Shown here one piece after another: positions 1-13,200 of a stretch of DNA of 64,000 bases. Below the pieces are notes generated by a model, which saw nothing but the letters and a program-made list of their open reading frames with translations, had not been told where the DNA came from and did no database searches. Numbering within the stretch: position 1 is the stretch's first letter; every line of letters starts with the position of its first letter. This stretch comes from Salvelinus alpinus (Eukaryota > Chordata > Actinopteri > Salmoniformes > Salmonidae), in contig NC_092090.1 of assembly GCF_045679555.1 (NCBI RefSeq), positions 27,923,702 to 27,987,701 of the forward strand. Reading direction: 5' to 3'. A program made the position numbers and the translations under genes.

Positions 1-286
1 TTCTAAAGCCATGACAATTTTCTGGAATTTTCCAAGCTGTTTAAAGGCATAGTCAACTTAGCGTATGTAAACTTCTGACCCACTGGAATTGTGATACAGT
101 GAATTATAAGTGAAATAATCTGTCTGTAAACAATTGTTGGAAAAATTATTTGTGTCATGCACAAAGTAGGGTTAGGGTTACCGACTTGCCAAAACTATAG
201 TTTGTTAACAAGAAATTTGCGGAGTGGTTGAAAAATTAGTTTTAATGACTCCAACCTAAGTGTATGTAAACATCCGACTTCAACTG
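1..286. mobile_element. Tc1-like element, terminal fragment
   Basis: Ends with the Tc1 terminus GATTTCAACTG-type (catccgacttcaactg) followed by TA at 287-288. The same terminal 290 bp occurs at 10400-10480 plus 16118-16284, so this is the end of another copy of that family. The rest lies off the left edge. Confidence 0.8.
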
Positions 287-766
287 TATACCCCTCATCA
301 TAGCACCATTACAAAGTATAGGCCTGCTACAATAGGAAATAGGCCTAATAATGATTGGTGGTTGTGGAGCCTGGTAAAGCAGTGGGAAGGGCTATATAAT
401 TGTGCAAAATACAATTAATCACAAAGACTGAGGCAAAGTGAAAAGCATACTTTCACTCATTACCATAGACTTCAAGTACAGGTGAACATTATCAGTCTTA
501 GGTTTCAGAGAGCAAAAAGCTTTTCAAAGAGAAAATGCATTAACGAAATGTACCCACCCATGCGCACACACACACACACACGAACGCTTCAAGTATGTCC
601 AAGAAGACCAAGAATGTCAAAGCATCTGAACCATTTTTGGGGTTCAGAGTCAGACAGCACACACAAACAAATCAATAAAACCAATGGCGAGAACAAAGAG
701 GCTGAGAGGAGCCGAATCTCACTTGACTTTCAAAAACAAGCAGAGCCATCAAACAAAAGAGTCTCT

Positions 767-852
767 GTTACTGCTGCTGCTGTTACTGCCGCTACTGCCG
801 CTGCTGCTACTGCCGCTACGACTATTTCTGCTGCTACTGCTATTGCTGCTAG
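767..852. repeat. GCT/GTT/ACT trinucleotide microsatellite
   Basis: Imperfect trinucleotide tract of CTG, CCG and CTA triplets in what should be a cyld intron. Low-complexity Ala/Leu-rich ORFs over it are not taken as coding. Nothing else recognisable was seen in 289-766 or 853-1118. Confidence 0.75.
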
Positions 853-1118
853 TAAAACACACAACACTCCACTTAGTGCTGCTGTGTTCACACACCCCCC
901 ACCACAAATACTACACTCATATAACTGCCTGCCTATATGGCTAATAGGCAATACCTGAAGCTTCTTCAGTTATCATTTATAGGATCCAAATAAGGGAGAG
1001 AATATTTCAAAAATATATAGATTTGCACTTGATGAAATTGTAATAAATTGAAATAACAATATACATTTGATGTGAGGAAAAAAAAGGAGAGAATAGACTA
1101 CCGGACCGCTGGACTCAC

Positions 1119-1224
1119 CTGGCATTACGTCACAGATGGGGACTAGACGGGTGTGTTCCAGACTGGCGAAATTACACAGCAGCTTCCCGTCGATAACACC
1201 ATCCCAGTCCCCAATAGGATTGTC
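1119..1224 (-). CDS. cyld: cyld coding exon 5 (CAP-Gly 2 end)
   Basis: 106 nt, phase 0 to 1. Encodes [20 protein letters not shown] to ICDVMP, the counterpart of human DNPIGNWDGRFDGVQLCSF. Acceptor TTCCAG, donor CCAG|GTGAGT. The next exon was not recognised between 1 and 1118. Confidence 0.92.
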
Positions 1225-4200
1225 CTGGAAGAGGCAGAGGCAGCAACCGATTACTGCTGCGGGCGTTCCTCATCTCCTACAACCTGTACTTACAGTCCCA
1301 GTCTCAGCAGCAGTCCTGTCATCACTACGATAGCACTTCTCTATCCAGTCAACTACCTCCTCCACCCAGTAATGGTTCTCTGTCTGCACTTAAACTTTAA
1401 CTCCCTCTTAACCTTCCCTCTCTCATTTCTCAAAATGTAGCTCCCGCATCTTCAAAACAGAGGGGTGCTTATTCCAATCCCCAGGAAGCAGGGTCAAAGT
1501 TCTCCAGTACTGGTTGCTCTACTCCACCACACTAATCTATGTACTTTTGGAAGGTTGGCCCCATTGTGGGCAAAAATAGATCCAAATAAACAAAAACGTT
1601 ACACAAATATCACCTAATACTAAGCTGTTTTGTATATGGCGTGTCAGAGTGTTGTTGATGTTCTCTGTATGCTGGGCGAGGCTGGAGCAGAGTGGACGGA
1701 GCAGTGGACTCTCCTCTCCTTTCCTTGGCTGCCTGGCCAACCCGCTGGCCCTGTGCCACGCTACTGGTCATACAGCCCAGTGCTGTAGCTGCGTCCCCAA
1801 TGGCACCCTATTGCCAATTTAGTGCACTACATTTGTGCCCATTGGGCTCTAGTCAAAAGTAGTTCACTACATAGGGAATAGGGTGCCATTGGGGACGCAG
1901 GCTGCAACTTTACCTCACTCCCCAGCTCCCCGCATGACTACTGCCCTTTGTGTGTGTCCCAGGCAAGAGTAGACCGAGTAGGCTCACTGCTGCTGCTACT
2001 AACAACCTGCAGTCAAATGCCTCTGTCATTATGCATGTTCCCTTTTCTTAACTGCTATGCCATCTGATTATATTGGCAACAGGAAACATCAACACCAGCA
2101 GCTGGTTGTTAGACTGCTATATAAACATTAGGAATGATATTTTATTTTCTGGATAGACAAACAAATCATACAAACAACCTTACAGGGGCTACTTGAACTA
2201 GGCTCTTGCCTAACTTGAGATGTAATTTACAAGTTGTTAGCCATGTTCTATAAATATAGCATTATTATATATGTGGGGTGTACATTTCACCTTTACCTAG
2301 TGTTAACAGCAGAGGAGAAGGTAATCTCCACTCTGACAGTATTTACATTGCCAGTCTGCCATTCAACAGCAGACAGGAGCAGGTTGTAGAGGTCCCACTC
2401 AGTAAGGCCCCAGTATGGGACCAGCGTCTCAAGCCTTACCATGTCTACTCCCACATAGTACCCCAGGCTCTCGTTCCCAGGCAGCAGGTCACAGAAGATG
2501 ATGGTTCCTCTCTCCGGCCCCTCTCTGGTCTGAACCAGGACCCTGGAGTTGATCTCCAGCGGATGGAAATCCATCTCCTCCTCCACCAGGATGACGTGAT
2601 CCACCTCTAGCTCTCCCAGCTCCTCTTCCTCGTCATCCCACAGCTCCAGCTTGTCCAGGGCCACGAACACCCCGCACTCATCCTCACAGCGGAACAGCTG
2701 TCGGCCCTGGTAGGAGCCCTCTGTGAAGCCCTGGCCTCTGCCCTCCTCCTAAGTAGAGGCATAGGTTACATACAGTATGTTAAACGTGGGATAACCTGCG
2801 AGTGACAGTCGCATGTGGCTTACTCAGTCACGCTAACCCTTCCCCTAATCTGTCACACAGTAATGCCAAAGAACTTCTCTGACCCTTAACCTCTTCCCTA
2901 ACCCTTACCATCACAGGAAAAGCCACTGGGCTGAGCTGATACAAGAGGCATGAACTGTCATTACAATGAGGTGAGCTCAGCTACAGTAACCTGCCTATTC
3001 AGCATTCTACAGGGGAGGGAACAGGGAAGTGAACATCATACATCTGGGATGATGAGGGTTTCAGATCGATACTGCGGAGGGCATAACAGCATACTCAAAA
3101 TGTTTCATTGCAGAGAGTAGCCGGCAGGCCCGAACTGAATAATCTTTGCTCTTACACAGGGATAATGGACAGTTAGAAAGTATAGTTACATGATCCTATA
3201 CACTGCACTTCTTGAGTGCCATGTAGGGCTTTTCAGTATTGGCATTGTTCAATTTATGTTTGTATGATCAAGATCAGAAGTAAACATTGTTGACTGTAAA
3301 TGTGTGGTAAGTATTCTGAATCGTGATACAAGTCTGGCATTCAATCAAGACGCTGATCTGAAACCCAAGAATGTGCTAAACCCTTTATAGTGAGCAAGGA
3401 TCAGCCTTTCCTCTCGTCCGGCTCCTTCACCCACTCACCCAGCCTACAACTGGACACGGAGGAATAAACACAACATTGTGCTCCAATAAACAAGCCTTTG
3501 TAGCCCGCTACTTTACTGCATCTTTACAGAACGTAGGCTACGGCAAGAGAGAGTCCATTTACTAGCTTAGCTGTTATGAAATATCACACATAACTGAAGT
3601 TCCCTCTGGGACAAATAAAGTTATTCTATATACGTAACTGAGGGTCAACTGCTTACAAAGTGCATTTTAAAAGAACAGTAAAGATGAGGTTTCTCACCAG
3701 CAGCTCCACTCCAAACCAGACCCCGGAGAGAGCCCTGTCTGGGAGGAGAGATCCTTTAAATCGGACTACCCCGGGCAAAGGTTCATCCCCCGAACGCAGC
3801 TGCACGCGCACCTTGGAGCCACAATCGATGTCTCTGGCCCGCTCCAGCCGGGGCTTGTTGCACAGCAGGGCATAGCGCTCCTCACAGTTGGTGATGGGGA
3901 ACAGCAGCTCAGCTAGCTTCTCATCCAGCTCCAGGACGTCCCTGAATTGGACGTCCAACAACAAGATGTACATTTGAATCCCAGAGGAAAATACAAGAAA
4001 ATATTAAAAAGTTACAAAAAATGTCAATATATCATACACTATTTGTACAAAAGTATGTGGACACCCCTTCAAATTAGTGGATTCGGCTATTTCAGCCAAA
4101 CCCGTTGCTGACAGGTGTATAAAATCGAGCACAGAGCCATATACTCCTCATAGACAAACATTGGCAGCAGAATGGCCTTACTGAAGAGCTCAGTGACTTT

Positions 4201-7200
4201 CAATGTGGCACCGTCATAGGATGCCACCTTCCCAACAAGTCAGTCAAATTTCTGTCCTGCTCCGATCAACTGTAAGTGCTGTTATTGTGAAGTGGAAACG
4301 TCTAGGAGCAACAACAGCGCAGCCACGAAGTGGTAGGCCACACAAACTCACAGAACGGGACCGCGAGTACTGAAGGGCATAAAAATCGTCTGTTCTCGGT
4401 TGCAACACTCACTACCAAGTTCCAAACTGCCTCTGAAAGCAACATCTGCACAAGAACTGTTCGTCGGGAGTGTCATGAAATGGGTTTCCATGGCCGAGCA
4501 GCCGCACACAAGCCTAAGATAACCATGCGCAATGCCAAGGGTCGGCTGGAGTGGTGTAAAGCTCACTGCCATTGGACTCTGGAGCAGTGGAAACGTTATC
4601 TGGAGTGATGATTCGCACTTCACCATCTGGCAGTCCGACAGACAAACCTGAGTTTGGCGGATGCCAGGAGAACGCTACCTGCCCCAATGCATAGTGCCGA
4701 GTGTAAAGTTTGGTGTAGGAGGAATAAAGGTCTGGGGATGTTTTTCATGGTTCGGGCTAGGCCTCTTAGTTCCAGTGAAGGGAAATCTTAACGCTACAGC
4801 ATACAATTACATTCTAGACGATTCTGTGCTTCCAACTTTGTGGCAACCTTTCCTGTTTCAGCATGACAATGCCCCAGTGCATTGTCATGCAATTAGGAGT
4901 GGCCTGCACAGAGCCCTGACCTCAACCCCATCAAACACCTTTGGGATGATTTGGAACGCCGACCGTGAGCCAGGCATAATCGCCAAACATCGGTGCCCGA
5001 CCTCACTAATGCTTTTGTTGCTGAATGGAAGCAAGTCCCTGCAGCAATGTTCCAACATCAAGTGGAAATTCTTCCCAGAAGAGTGGATGCTGTTATAGAA
5101 GCAAAAGGGGGAACAACTCCATATTAATGCCCATGATTTTAGAATGAGATGTTTGATGAGCAGGTGTCCACAAACTTTTAGTCATGTGGTGTATGTCAAA
5201 TGTGAGTAGTTGTTGTTTTGTATTGTCTTTATATAAAATTGCAATATAGCATGAGTGTCACTATCCATTAATTAGACCAACCGCTCATCCAGGCTCAGCA
5301 CCACGTTGGTCTGGTCCAGGACACGTAGGCTCCTCTTGCCCTTGCTGGGGGGTAGCGTGCGCCCCAGGCTGTTCCTCTCCTGGCAGGCCTGTCCCAGGCT
5401 GCCCCGGGGGATCCTCAGGGTCTTCTGGGGGGGCTTCTCCACTATACACTCCTTAGTAGAATTGAGTAGAGTTATTAAGGGTCTCAGTCTAGTTAGAAAT
5501 GGCACCCTATTTCCTATTTAGTACACTGATTTTGACCAGGGCCCATTGAGCAGATATAGTGCATGATATAGGGAATAAACAGGCAATCCAAACATAATCG
5601 AAGATACCCATTAGTACATCAGGACTTATCTTCTTGAGTTTATTCTCAAAAAAACACAATAGCCAAAACAACAAAATATGAAACACAAAATAAACCTTTT
5701 TCGATAAACAGGCCTTGATAAATAAATAAAATCTTCAATAACCCTAGCGAAATTCAAGAATCTCTTAAAGAGCAACTGCTTTTAAAAAAGCAACGAATCC
5801 CTTTGAAAATGGCTTATTTGGCATCAATATGAGCCAGAAACAGTTATTCTAGTGTCAATAGACTACAAAGTGTAAATAGGATAATTTTGTTCATTAAGTC
5901 AGTCTAAACAGAGTTTGGAACATCTGTGCATCACAATGGATAAATGAAGATAGGGTTTTGATTTGACGATGTCCATTAGTACATTAACATGGGGTGAACA
6001 GCTGCAGTGATTACTCTCTATCCAATAGCATAGACAGTGAGACTGTTTAAATAAGACATGCCACACATTTTTTTTACTTGACAAATACTGCACCAAACAC
6101 CTTAGTTAGATGTAAAAAATGTAATAAAAACATCCATTCAAAATGAATTACAGATATCTCAGTTTAATTCTGGGGATTTTGAGGAAGTAAAATAGGCTTC
6201 CATGTCTACAGTGTCTCATGGGAGACAAGAATCATTAACCAAACACGGAATCGGTCAGGAAACACACCAACAGTGGTTCGTCCTTTAAAAGTTGCAGCGT
6301 ACTGCAGCACAGCTTGCGTGGTGCTGCAAAATCCTATGGCACGTTATTTAAATGCCATCCATTTGGTACCATTAATGCTAGTTAGTACTAGCTTGACCAC
6401 CAGTTTGACCACCAGAGGGAATCTTTGAGAAGCATTTGATAGCCTTCAATAGTGGCTGTACTAGAGAATTTAAAAACTTTTTTTGTAAGAACAGATTTTA
6501 AGAAATGTTGCTCAATTAATTGGATTAATTTTATGGTCTTTCTTTTCCAAGAAAAACAAAAAACCCTCTGGGTTTCCATTAGGATGGAATGGAAAATATG
6601 GCGCTGTACAACGTGATGGTCGGGAGTAGGCTACAGTGCTGGGCTATTTAGCTAAAGAATCGCAGTGTCGTGCGAGCACGTGGGAGACCTGGGTTCAATT
6701 CCCCGCCATGTACAGTTGAAGTCAGAAGTTTACATACACCTTAGCAAAATACCTTTAAACTGAGTTTCACAATTCCTGACATTTAATCCTAGTAAAAAAA
6801 TCCCTGTCTTAGGTCAGTTAGGATCACCACTTTATTTTAAGAATGTGAAATGTCAAACATTGTAGAGAGAATGATTTATTTCTGCTTTTATTTCTATCAT
6901 CACATTCCCAGTGGGTCAGATGTTTACATACACTCAATTAGTATTTGGTAGCATTGCCTTTAAATTGTTAAACTTGGGTCAAACGCGTCAGGTAGCCTTA
7001 CACAAGCTTCCCACAATAAGTTGGGTGAATTTTGGCCTATTCCTCCTGACAGAGCTGGTGTAACTGAGTCAGGTTTGTAGGCCTCCTTGCTCGCACACGC
7101 TTTTTCAGTTCTGTCCACAAATGTTCTATAGGATTGAGGTCAGGGCTTTGTGATGGCCACTCCAATACCTTAACTTTGTTGTCCTTAAGCCATTTTGCCA

Positions 7201-10200
7201 CAACTTTGGAAGTATGCTTGGGGTCATTGACCATTTGGAAGACCCATTTGTGACCAAGCTTTAACTTCCTGACTGATGTCTTGAGATGTTGCTTCAATAT
7301 ATCCACATAATTTTCCTCCCTCATGGTGCCATCTATTTGTGAAGTGCACCAGTCCCTCCTGCAGCAAAGCACCCCAACATTATGATGCTGCCACCCCCGT
7401 ATTCATGTTTGGGATGGTGTTCTTCAGCTTGCAAACCTTCCCCTTTTACCTCCAAACATATCGATGGTCATTATGGCCAAACAGTTATATTTTTGTTTCA
7501 TCAGACCAGAGGACATTTCTCTAAAAAGTACAATCTTTGTACCCATGTGCAGTTGTAAACCGTAGTCTGGCTTTTTTAATGGCGGTTTTGGAACAGTGGC
7601 TTCTTCCTTGCTGAGCAGCCTTTCAGGTTATGTCGATATAGAACTCATTTTACTGTGGATATAGATACTTTTGTATCTGTTTCCTCCAGAATCTTCACAG
7701 GGTCCTTCGCTGTTATTCTGGGATTGATTTGCACTTTTCGAACCAAAGTACATTCATCTCTAGGAGACAGAACACGTCTCCTCCTGAGTGGTATGACAGC
7801 TACGTGGTCCCATGATGTTTATACTTGCGTACTATTGTTTGTACAGATGAACGTGGTACCATTCAGGCATTTGGAAATTGCTCCCAAGGATGAACCAGAC
7901 TTGTGGAGGTCTACAATTATCTTCTGAGGTCTTGGATTTCTTTTGATTTTCCCATGATGTCAAGCAAAGAGGAACTGAGTTTGAAGGTTGGCCTTGAAAT
8001 ACTTCCACAGTAGAGGTCGACCAACTATGATTTTTCAACGCCGATACCGATTATTGGAGGATCAAAAAAAGCCGATACCGATTAAATCAGAGGATTTATT
8101 TATTTATAATAATGACAATTACAACAATACTGAATGAACACTTATTTTAACTTAATATAATACATCAATAAAATCAATTTAGCCTCAAATAAATAGTGAA
8201 ACATGTTCAATTTGGTTTAAATAATACAAAAACAAAGTGTTGGAGAAGAAAGTAAAAATGCAATATGTGCCATGTAAAAAAGCTTACGTTTAAGTTCCTT
8301 GCTCAGTTCCTTTTAACATGAGTTTTCAATATTCCCAGATAAGAAGTTTTAGGTTGTAGTTATTATAGGAATTACAGGACTATTTATCTCTATACAATTT
8401 TTATTTCATATACCTTTGACTATTGAATGTTCTTATTAGAGGTCGACCGATTAATCAGAATGGCCGATTAATTAGGGCCGATTTCAAGTTTTCATAACAA
8501 TCGGAAATTGGTAATTTTGGACGCCATTTTTTTTTTTTACACCTTTATTTAACTAGGCAAGTCAGTTAAGAACACTTATTTTCAATGACGGCCTAGGAAC
8601 GGTGGGTTAACTGCCTTGTTCAGGGGCAGAACGACAGATTTTTACCTTGTCAGCTCAGGGATTCAATCTTGCAACCTTACGGTTAACTAGTCCAATGCTC
8701 TAACCACCTGCCTCACGAGGTGCCTCACCAAGGTAAGTTGCTAGCTAATATTAAAAACTTATCTTATAAAAAACAATCAATCAATAATAATCACTAGTTA
8801 TAACTACACATGGTTGATGATATTACTAGTTTATCTAGCGTGTTCTGCGTTGCATATAATCGATGGAGTGCGCATTCGCGAAAAAGGACTGTCGTTGCTC
8901 CAACGTGTACCTAACCATAAACATCAATGCCTTTCTTAAAATCAATACACAGAAGTATAGATTTTTAAACCTGCATATTTAGCTAAAATAAATCCAGGTT
9001 AGCAGGCAATATTAACCAGGTGAAATTGTGTCACTTCTCTTGCAAGAGTCAGGGTATATGCAATAGTTTGGGCCGCCTGGCTCGTTTGAACTAATTTGCC
9101 AGAATTAGTTATCCATTGCACCACAAATGCGGCCCTTGCAGAGCAAGGGGAACAACTACTTCACTGTCTCAGAGCGAGTGCCGTCACCGAGTGCCGTCAC
9201 CGATTGAAACGCTATTAGCGCGCACCCCGCTAACTAGCTAGCCATTTCACATCGGTTACACCAGCCTAATCTTGGGAGTTGATAGGCTTGAAGTCATAAA
9301 CAGCTCAATGCTTGAAGCATAACGAAGCTGCTGGCAAATGCACGAAAGTGCCGTTTGAATGAATTCTTACAAGCCTGCTGCTGCCTTCCACCGCTCAGTC
9401 AGACTGCTCTATCAAATATCATAGACTTAATTACAACATAACACACAGAAATACGAGCCTTAGGTCATTAATATGGTCAAATCCGGAAACTATCATTTCG
9501 AAAACAAAACGTTTATTCTTTCAGTGAAATACGGAACCATTCTGTATTTTATCTAACGGGTGGCATCCCTAAGTGTAAATATTGCTGTTACATTGTACAA
9601 CCTTCAATGTTATGTCATAATTATGTACAATTCTGGCAAATGAATTACGGTCTTTGTTAGGAATAAATGGTCTTCACACAGTTCGCAACGAGCCAGGCGG
9701 CCCAAACTGCTGCATATACCCTGACTGCTTGCACGGAACGCAAGAGAAGTGACACAATTTCTCTAGTTAAAAGAAAGTCATGTTAGCAGGCAATATTAAC
9801 TAAATATGCAGGTTTAAAAATATATACTTGTGTATTGATTTTAAAGAAAGGCATTGATGTTTATGGTTAGGTACACATTGGTGCAACGACAGTGCTTTTT
9901 CGCGAATGCGCTTGTTAAATCATCACCCGTTTGGAGAAGTAGGCTGTGATTCGATGAGAAATGAACAGGCACCGCATCAATTATATGCAACGCAGGACAC
10001 GCCAGATAAACTAGTAATATCATCAACCATGTGTAGTTAACTAGTGACTATGTTAAGGTTTATTGTTTTTTTAATGCTAGCTAGCAACTTACCTTGGCTT
10101 CTTGCTGCACTCGCGTAAAAGGTAGTCAGCCTGCCATGCAGGCTCCTCGTGGAGTGCAATGTAAGGCAGGTGGTTAGAGCGTTGGACTAGTAACCGGAAG

Positions 10201-13200
10201 GTTGCAAGATCGAATCCCCGAGCTGACAAGGTAAAAATCTGTCGTTCTGCCCCTGAACAAGGCAGTTATATATATATATATTTTTTTAAATCGGCCACAA
10301 TCAGTGTCCAAAAATGCCGATTACCAATTGTTATGAAAACTTGAAATCGGCCATTCCAATTAATCGGTCGACCTCTATTCCACAGGTACACCTCCAATTG
10401 ACTCAAATTATGCCAGTTAGCCTATCAGAAGCTTCTAAAGCCATGCCATAATTTTCTGGAATTTTCCAAGCTGTTTAACTTCTCTAGGATAGGGTGCAGC
10501 ATTTTCACATTTGGATGAAAAGCGTGCACAGAGTAAACTGGCTCCTACTCAGTCCCAGATGCTAATATATGCATATTATTATTAGTATTGGATAGAAAAC
10601 ACTCTGAAGATTCTAAAACTGTTTGAATCATGTCTGTGACTATAACATAACTTATTTGGCAGGCAAAACCCAGAGGAAAAACCATTCAGATTTTCTTTTT
10701 GAGGTCACTCTTTTCAATGGGTTTTCATTGGGAATCCAGATTTCTAAAGGGACCTTCCTGCAGTTCCTATCGCTTCCACTGGATGTCAACAGTCTTTAGA
10801 AATTGGTTGAGGTTTTTCCTTTGAGAAATGAAGAAGTAGCCATGTTCAGAATGAGGCTCCAGTGAAGTGTACTGTTTGTTAGAGGCGCGTGACCAGAAAG
10901 CATGCTACACATTGTTTTCCTCCGGTATTGAACACAGATCATCCAGTCTTCAATTTTATCGATTATTTACGTTAAAAAATACCTAAAGTTATATTACAAA
11001 AGTAGTTTTAAATGTTTGGACAAAGCTTACAGGTAACTTTTGAGATTTTTTGTAGTCACGTTGTGCAAGTTGGAACAGGTGTTTTTCTGGATCAAACGCG
11101 CCAAATAAATTGACATTTTGGATATATATCGACGGAATTAATCGAACAAAAGGACCATTTGTGATGTTTATGGGACATATTGGAGTGCCAACAGAAGAAG
11201 CTCGTCAAAGGTAAGGCATGAATTATATCTTTATTTCTGCGTTTTGTGTCGCGCCGGGAGAGTTGAAATAAGATTGGTCTGTGATTGTTAGCTGGGGTGT
11301 TATCCTCAGATAATAGCATTGTTTGCTTTCGCCGTAAAGCATTTAAAAAATCTGACACGTTGGCTGGATTCACAACAAGTGTAGCTTTAATTTGGTATAT
11401 TGAATGTGTGATTTCATGAAAGTTTAATTTTATAGTAATTTATTTGAATTTGGCGCTCTGCATTTTCACTGGATGTTGGCCAGGTGGGACGCTACCGTCC
11501 CACATATCCCAGAGAGGTTAAAGGCAATCTCACTAGGGTATGTGGGACGGTAGTGTCCCACCTCGTCAACAGCCAGTGAAACTGCAGGGCGCCAAATTCA
11601 AAACAGAAATACCATAATTAGAATACCTCAAACATACAAGTATTATGTCCAGTCTCTTGACAATAAGGTTGATGAAATCCGAGCACGGGTAGCATTCCAG
11701 AGAGACATCAGGGATTGCAACGTGCTCTGCTTCACGGAAACATGGCTAACTCAAGAGACGCTAACGGAGTCGGTGCAGCCAGCTGGTTTCTTCATGCATC
11801 GCGCCGACAGAAACAAACATCTTTCTGGTAAGAAGAGGGGCGGGGGGGTATGCCTTATGATTAACGAGACGTGGTGTGATCATCATAACAACACACAGGA
11901 ACTCAAGTCATTCTGTTCACCTGATCTAGAACTCCTCACAATAAAATGTCGACCGCATTATCTACCAAGGGAATTCTCTTCAATCATAATCACAGCCGTA
12001 TATATTCCCCCCCAAGCAGACACATCGATGGCCCTGAACGAACTTTATCTGACTCTTTGTAAACTGGAAACCACACACCCTGAGGCTGCATTCATCGTAG
12101 CTGGGGATTTTAACAAGGCTAATCTAAAAACAAAACTCCCTAAATTCTATCAGCATATCGATTGTGCTACCAGGGCTGGAAAAACCCTAGATCATTGTTA
12201 TACTAATTTCCGCGACGCATATAAGGCCCTCCCCCGCCCCCCTTTCGGAAAAGCTGACCACGACTCCATTTTGTTGATTCCAGCCTACAAACAGAAACTA
12301 AAACAACAAGCTCCCGCGCTCAGGTCTGTTCAACGCTGGTCCGACCAATCTGATTCCACGCTTCAAGACTGCTTCGATCACGCGGATTGGAATATGTTCC
12401 GCATTGCGTCCAACAACAATATTGACGAATATGCTGATTCGGTGAGCGAGTTCATTAGGAAGTGCATTGACGATGTCGTACCCACAGCAACGATTAAAAC
12501 ATTCCCAAACCAGAAACCGTGGATTGACGGCAGCATTCGCGTGAAACTGAAAGCGCGAACCACTGCTTTTAACCAGGGCAAGGTGACCGGAAGCATGACC
12601 GAATACAAACAGTGTAGCTATTCTCTCCGCAAGGCAATCAAACAGGCTAAGTCCCAGTACAGAGACAAAATCGAGTCGCAATTCAACAGCTCAGACACAA
12701 GAGGTATGTGGCAGGGTCTACAGTCAATCACGGATTACAAAAAGAAAACCAGCCCCGTCGCGGACCAGGATGTCTTGCTCCCAGACAGGCTAAACAACTT
12801 TTTTGCCCGCTTTGAGGACAATACAGTGCCACTGACACGGCCCCCTACCAAAACCTGCGGGCTCTCCTTCACTGCAGCCGAGGTGAGTAAAACATTTAAA
12901 CGTGTTAACCCTCGCAAGGCTGCAGGCCCAGACGGCATTCCCAGCCGCGTCCTCAGAGCATGCGCAGACCAGCTGGCTGGTGTGTTTACGGACATATTCA
13001 ATCAATCCTTATCCCAGTCTGCTGTTCCCACATGCTTCAAGAGGGCCACCATTGTTCCTGTTCCCAAGAAAGCTAAGGTAACTGAACTAAACGACTACCG
13101 CCCCGTAGCACTCACTTCCGTCATCATGAAGTGCTTTGAGAGACTAGTCAAGGACCATATCACCTCCACCCTACCGGACACCCTAGACCCACTCCAATTT

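Larger units (their letters stand above)
8011..10377. mobile_element. hAT-like non-autonomous element (TAGAGGTCGACC ends)
   Basis: Begins tagaggtcgacc and ends ggtcgacctcta, flanked by the 8-bp duplication ttccacag (8003-8010 and 10378-10385). TAGAG fits the hAT YARNG terminus. A second left terminus at 8437 and long inverted arms (about 8437-9100 against 9690-10377) show that a second copy joined it head to head. Both arms carry a tRNA-type SINE. No transposase ORF seen. Confidence 0.8.

Noticed and set aside
482-958. Ala/Thr-rich and Leu-rich ORFs near 482-958
   Set aside because: They read through a trinucleotide microsatellite in an expected cyld intron; open in several frames, no domain.
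2278-2610. Plus-strand ORF over 2278-2610
   Set aside because: It is the antisense shadow of cyld exon 4.
6660-6712. tRNA-like sequence (gggagacctgggttcaattc)
   Set aside because: It has a B-box-like stretch but no cloverleaf or SINE tail; probably a short SINE remnant at most.
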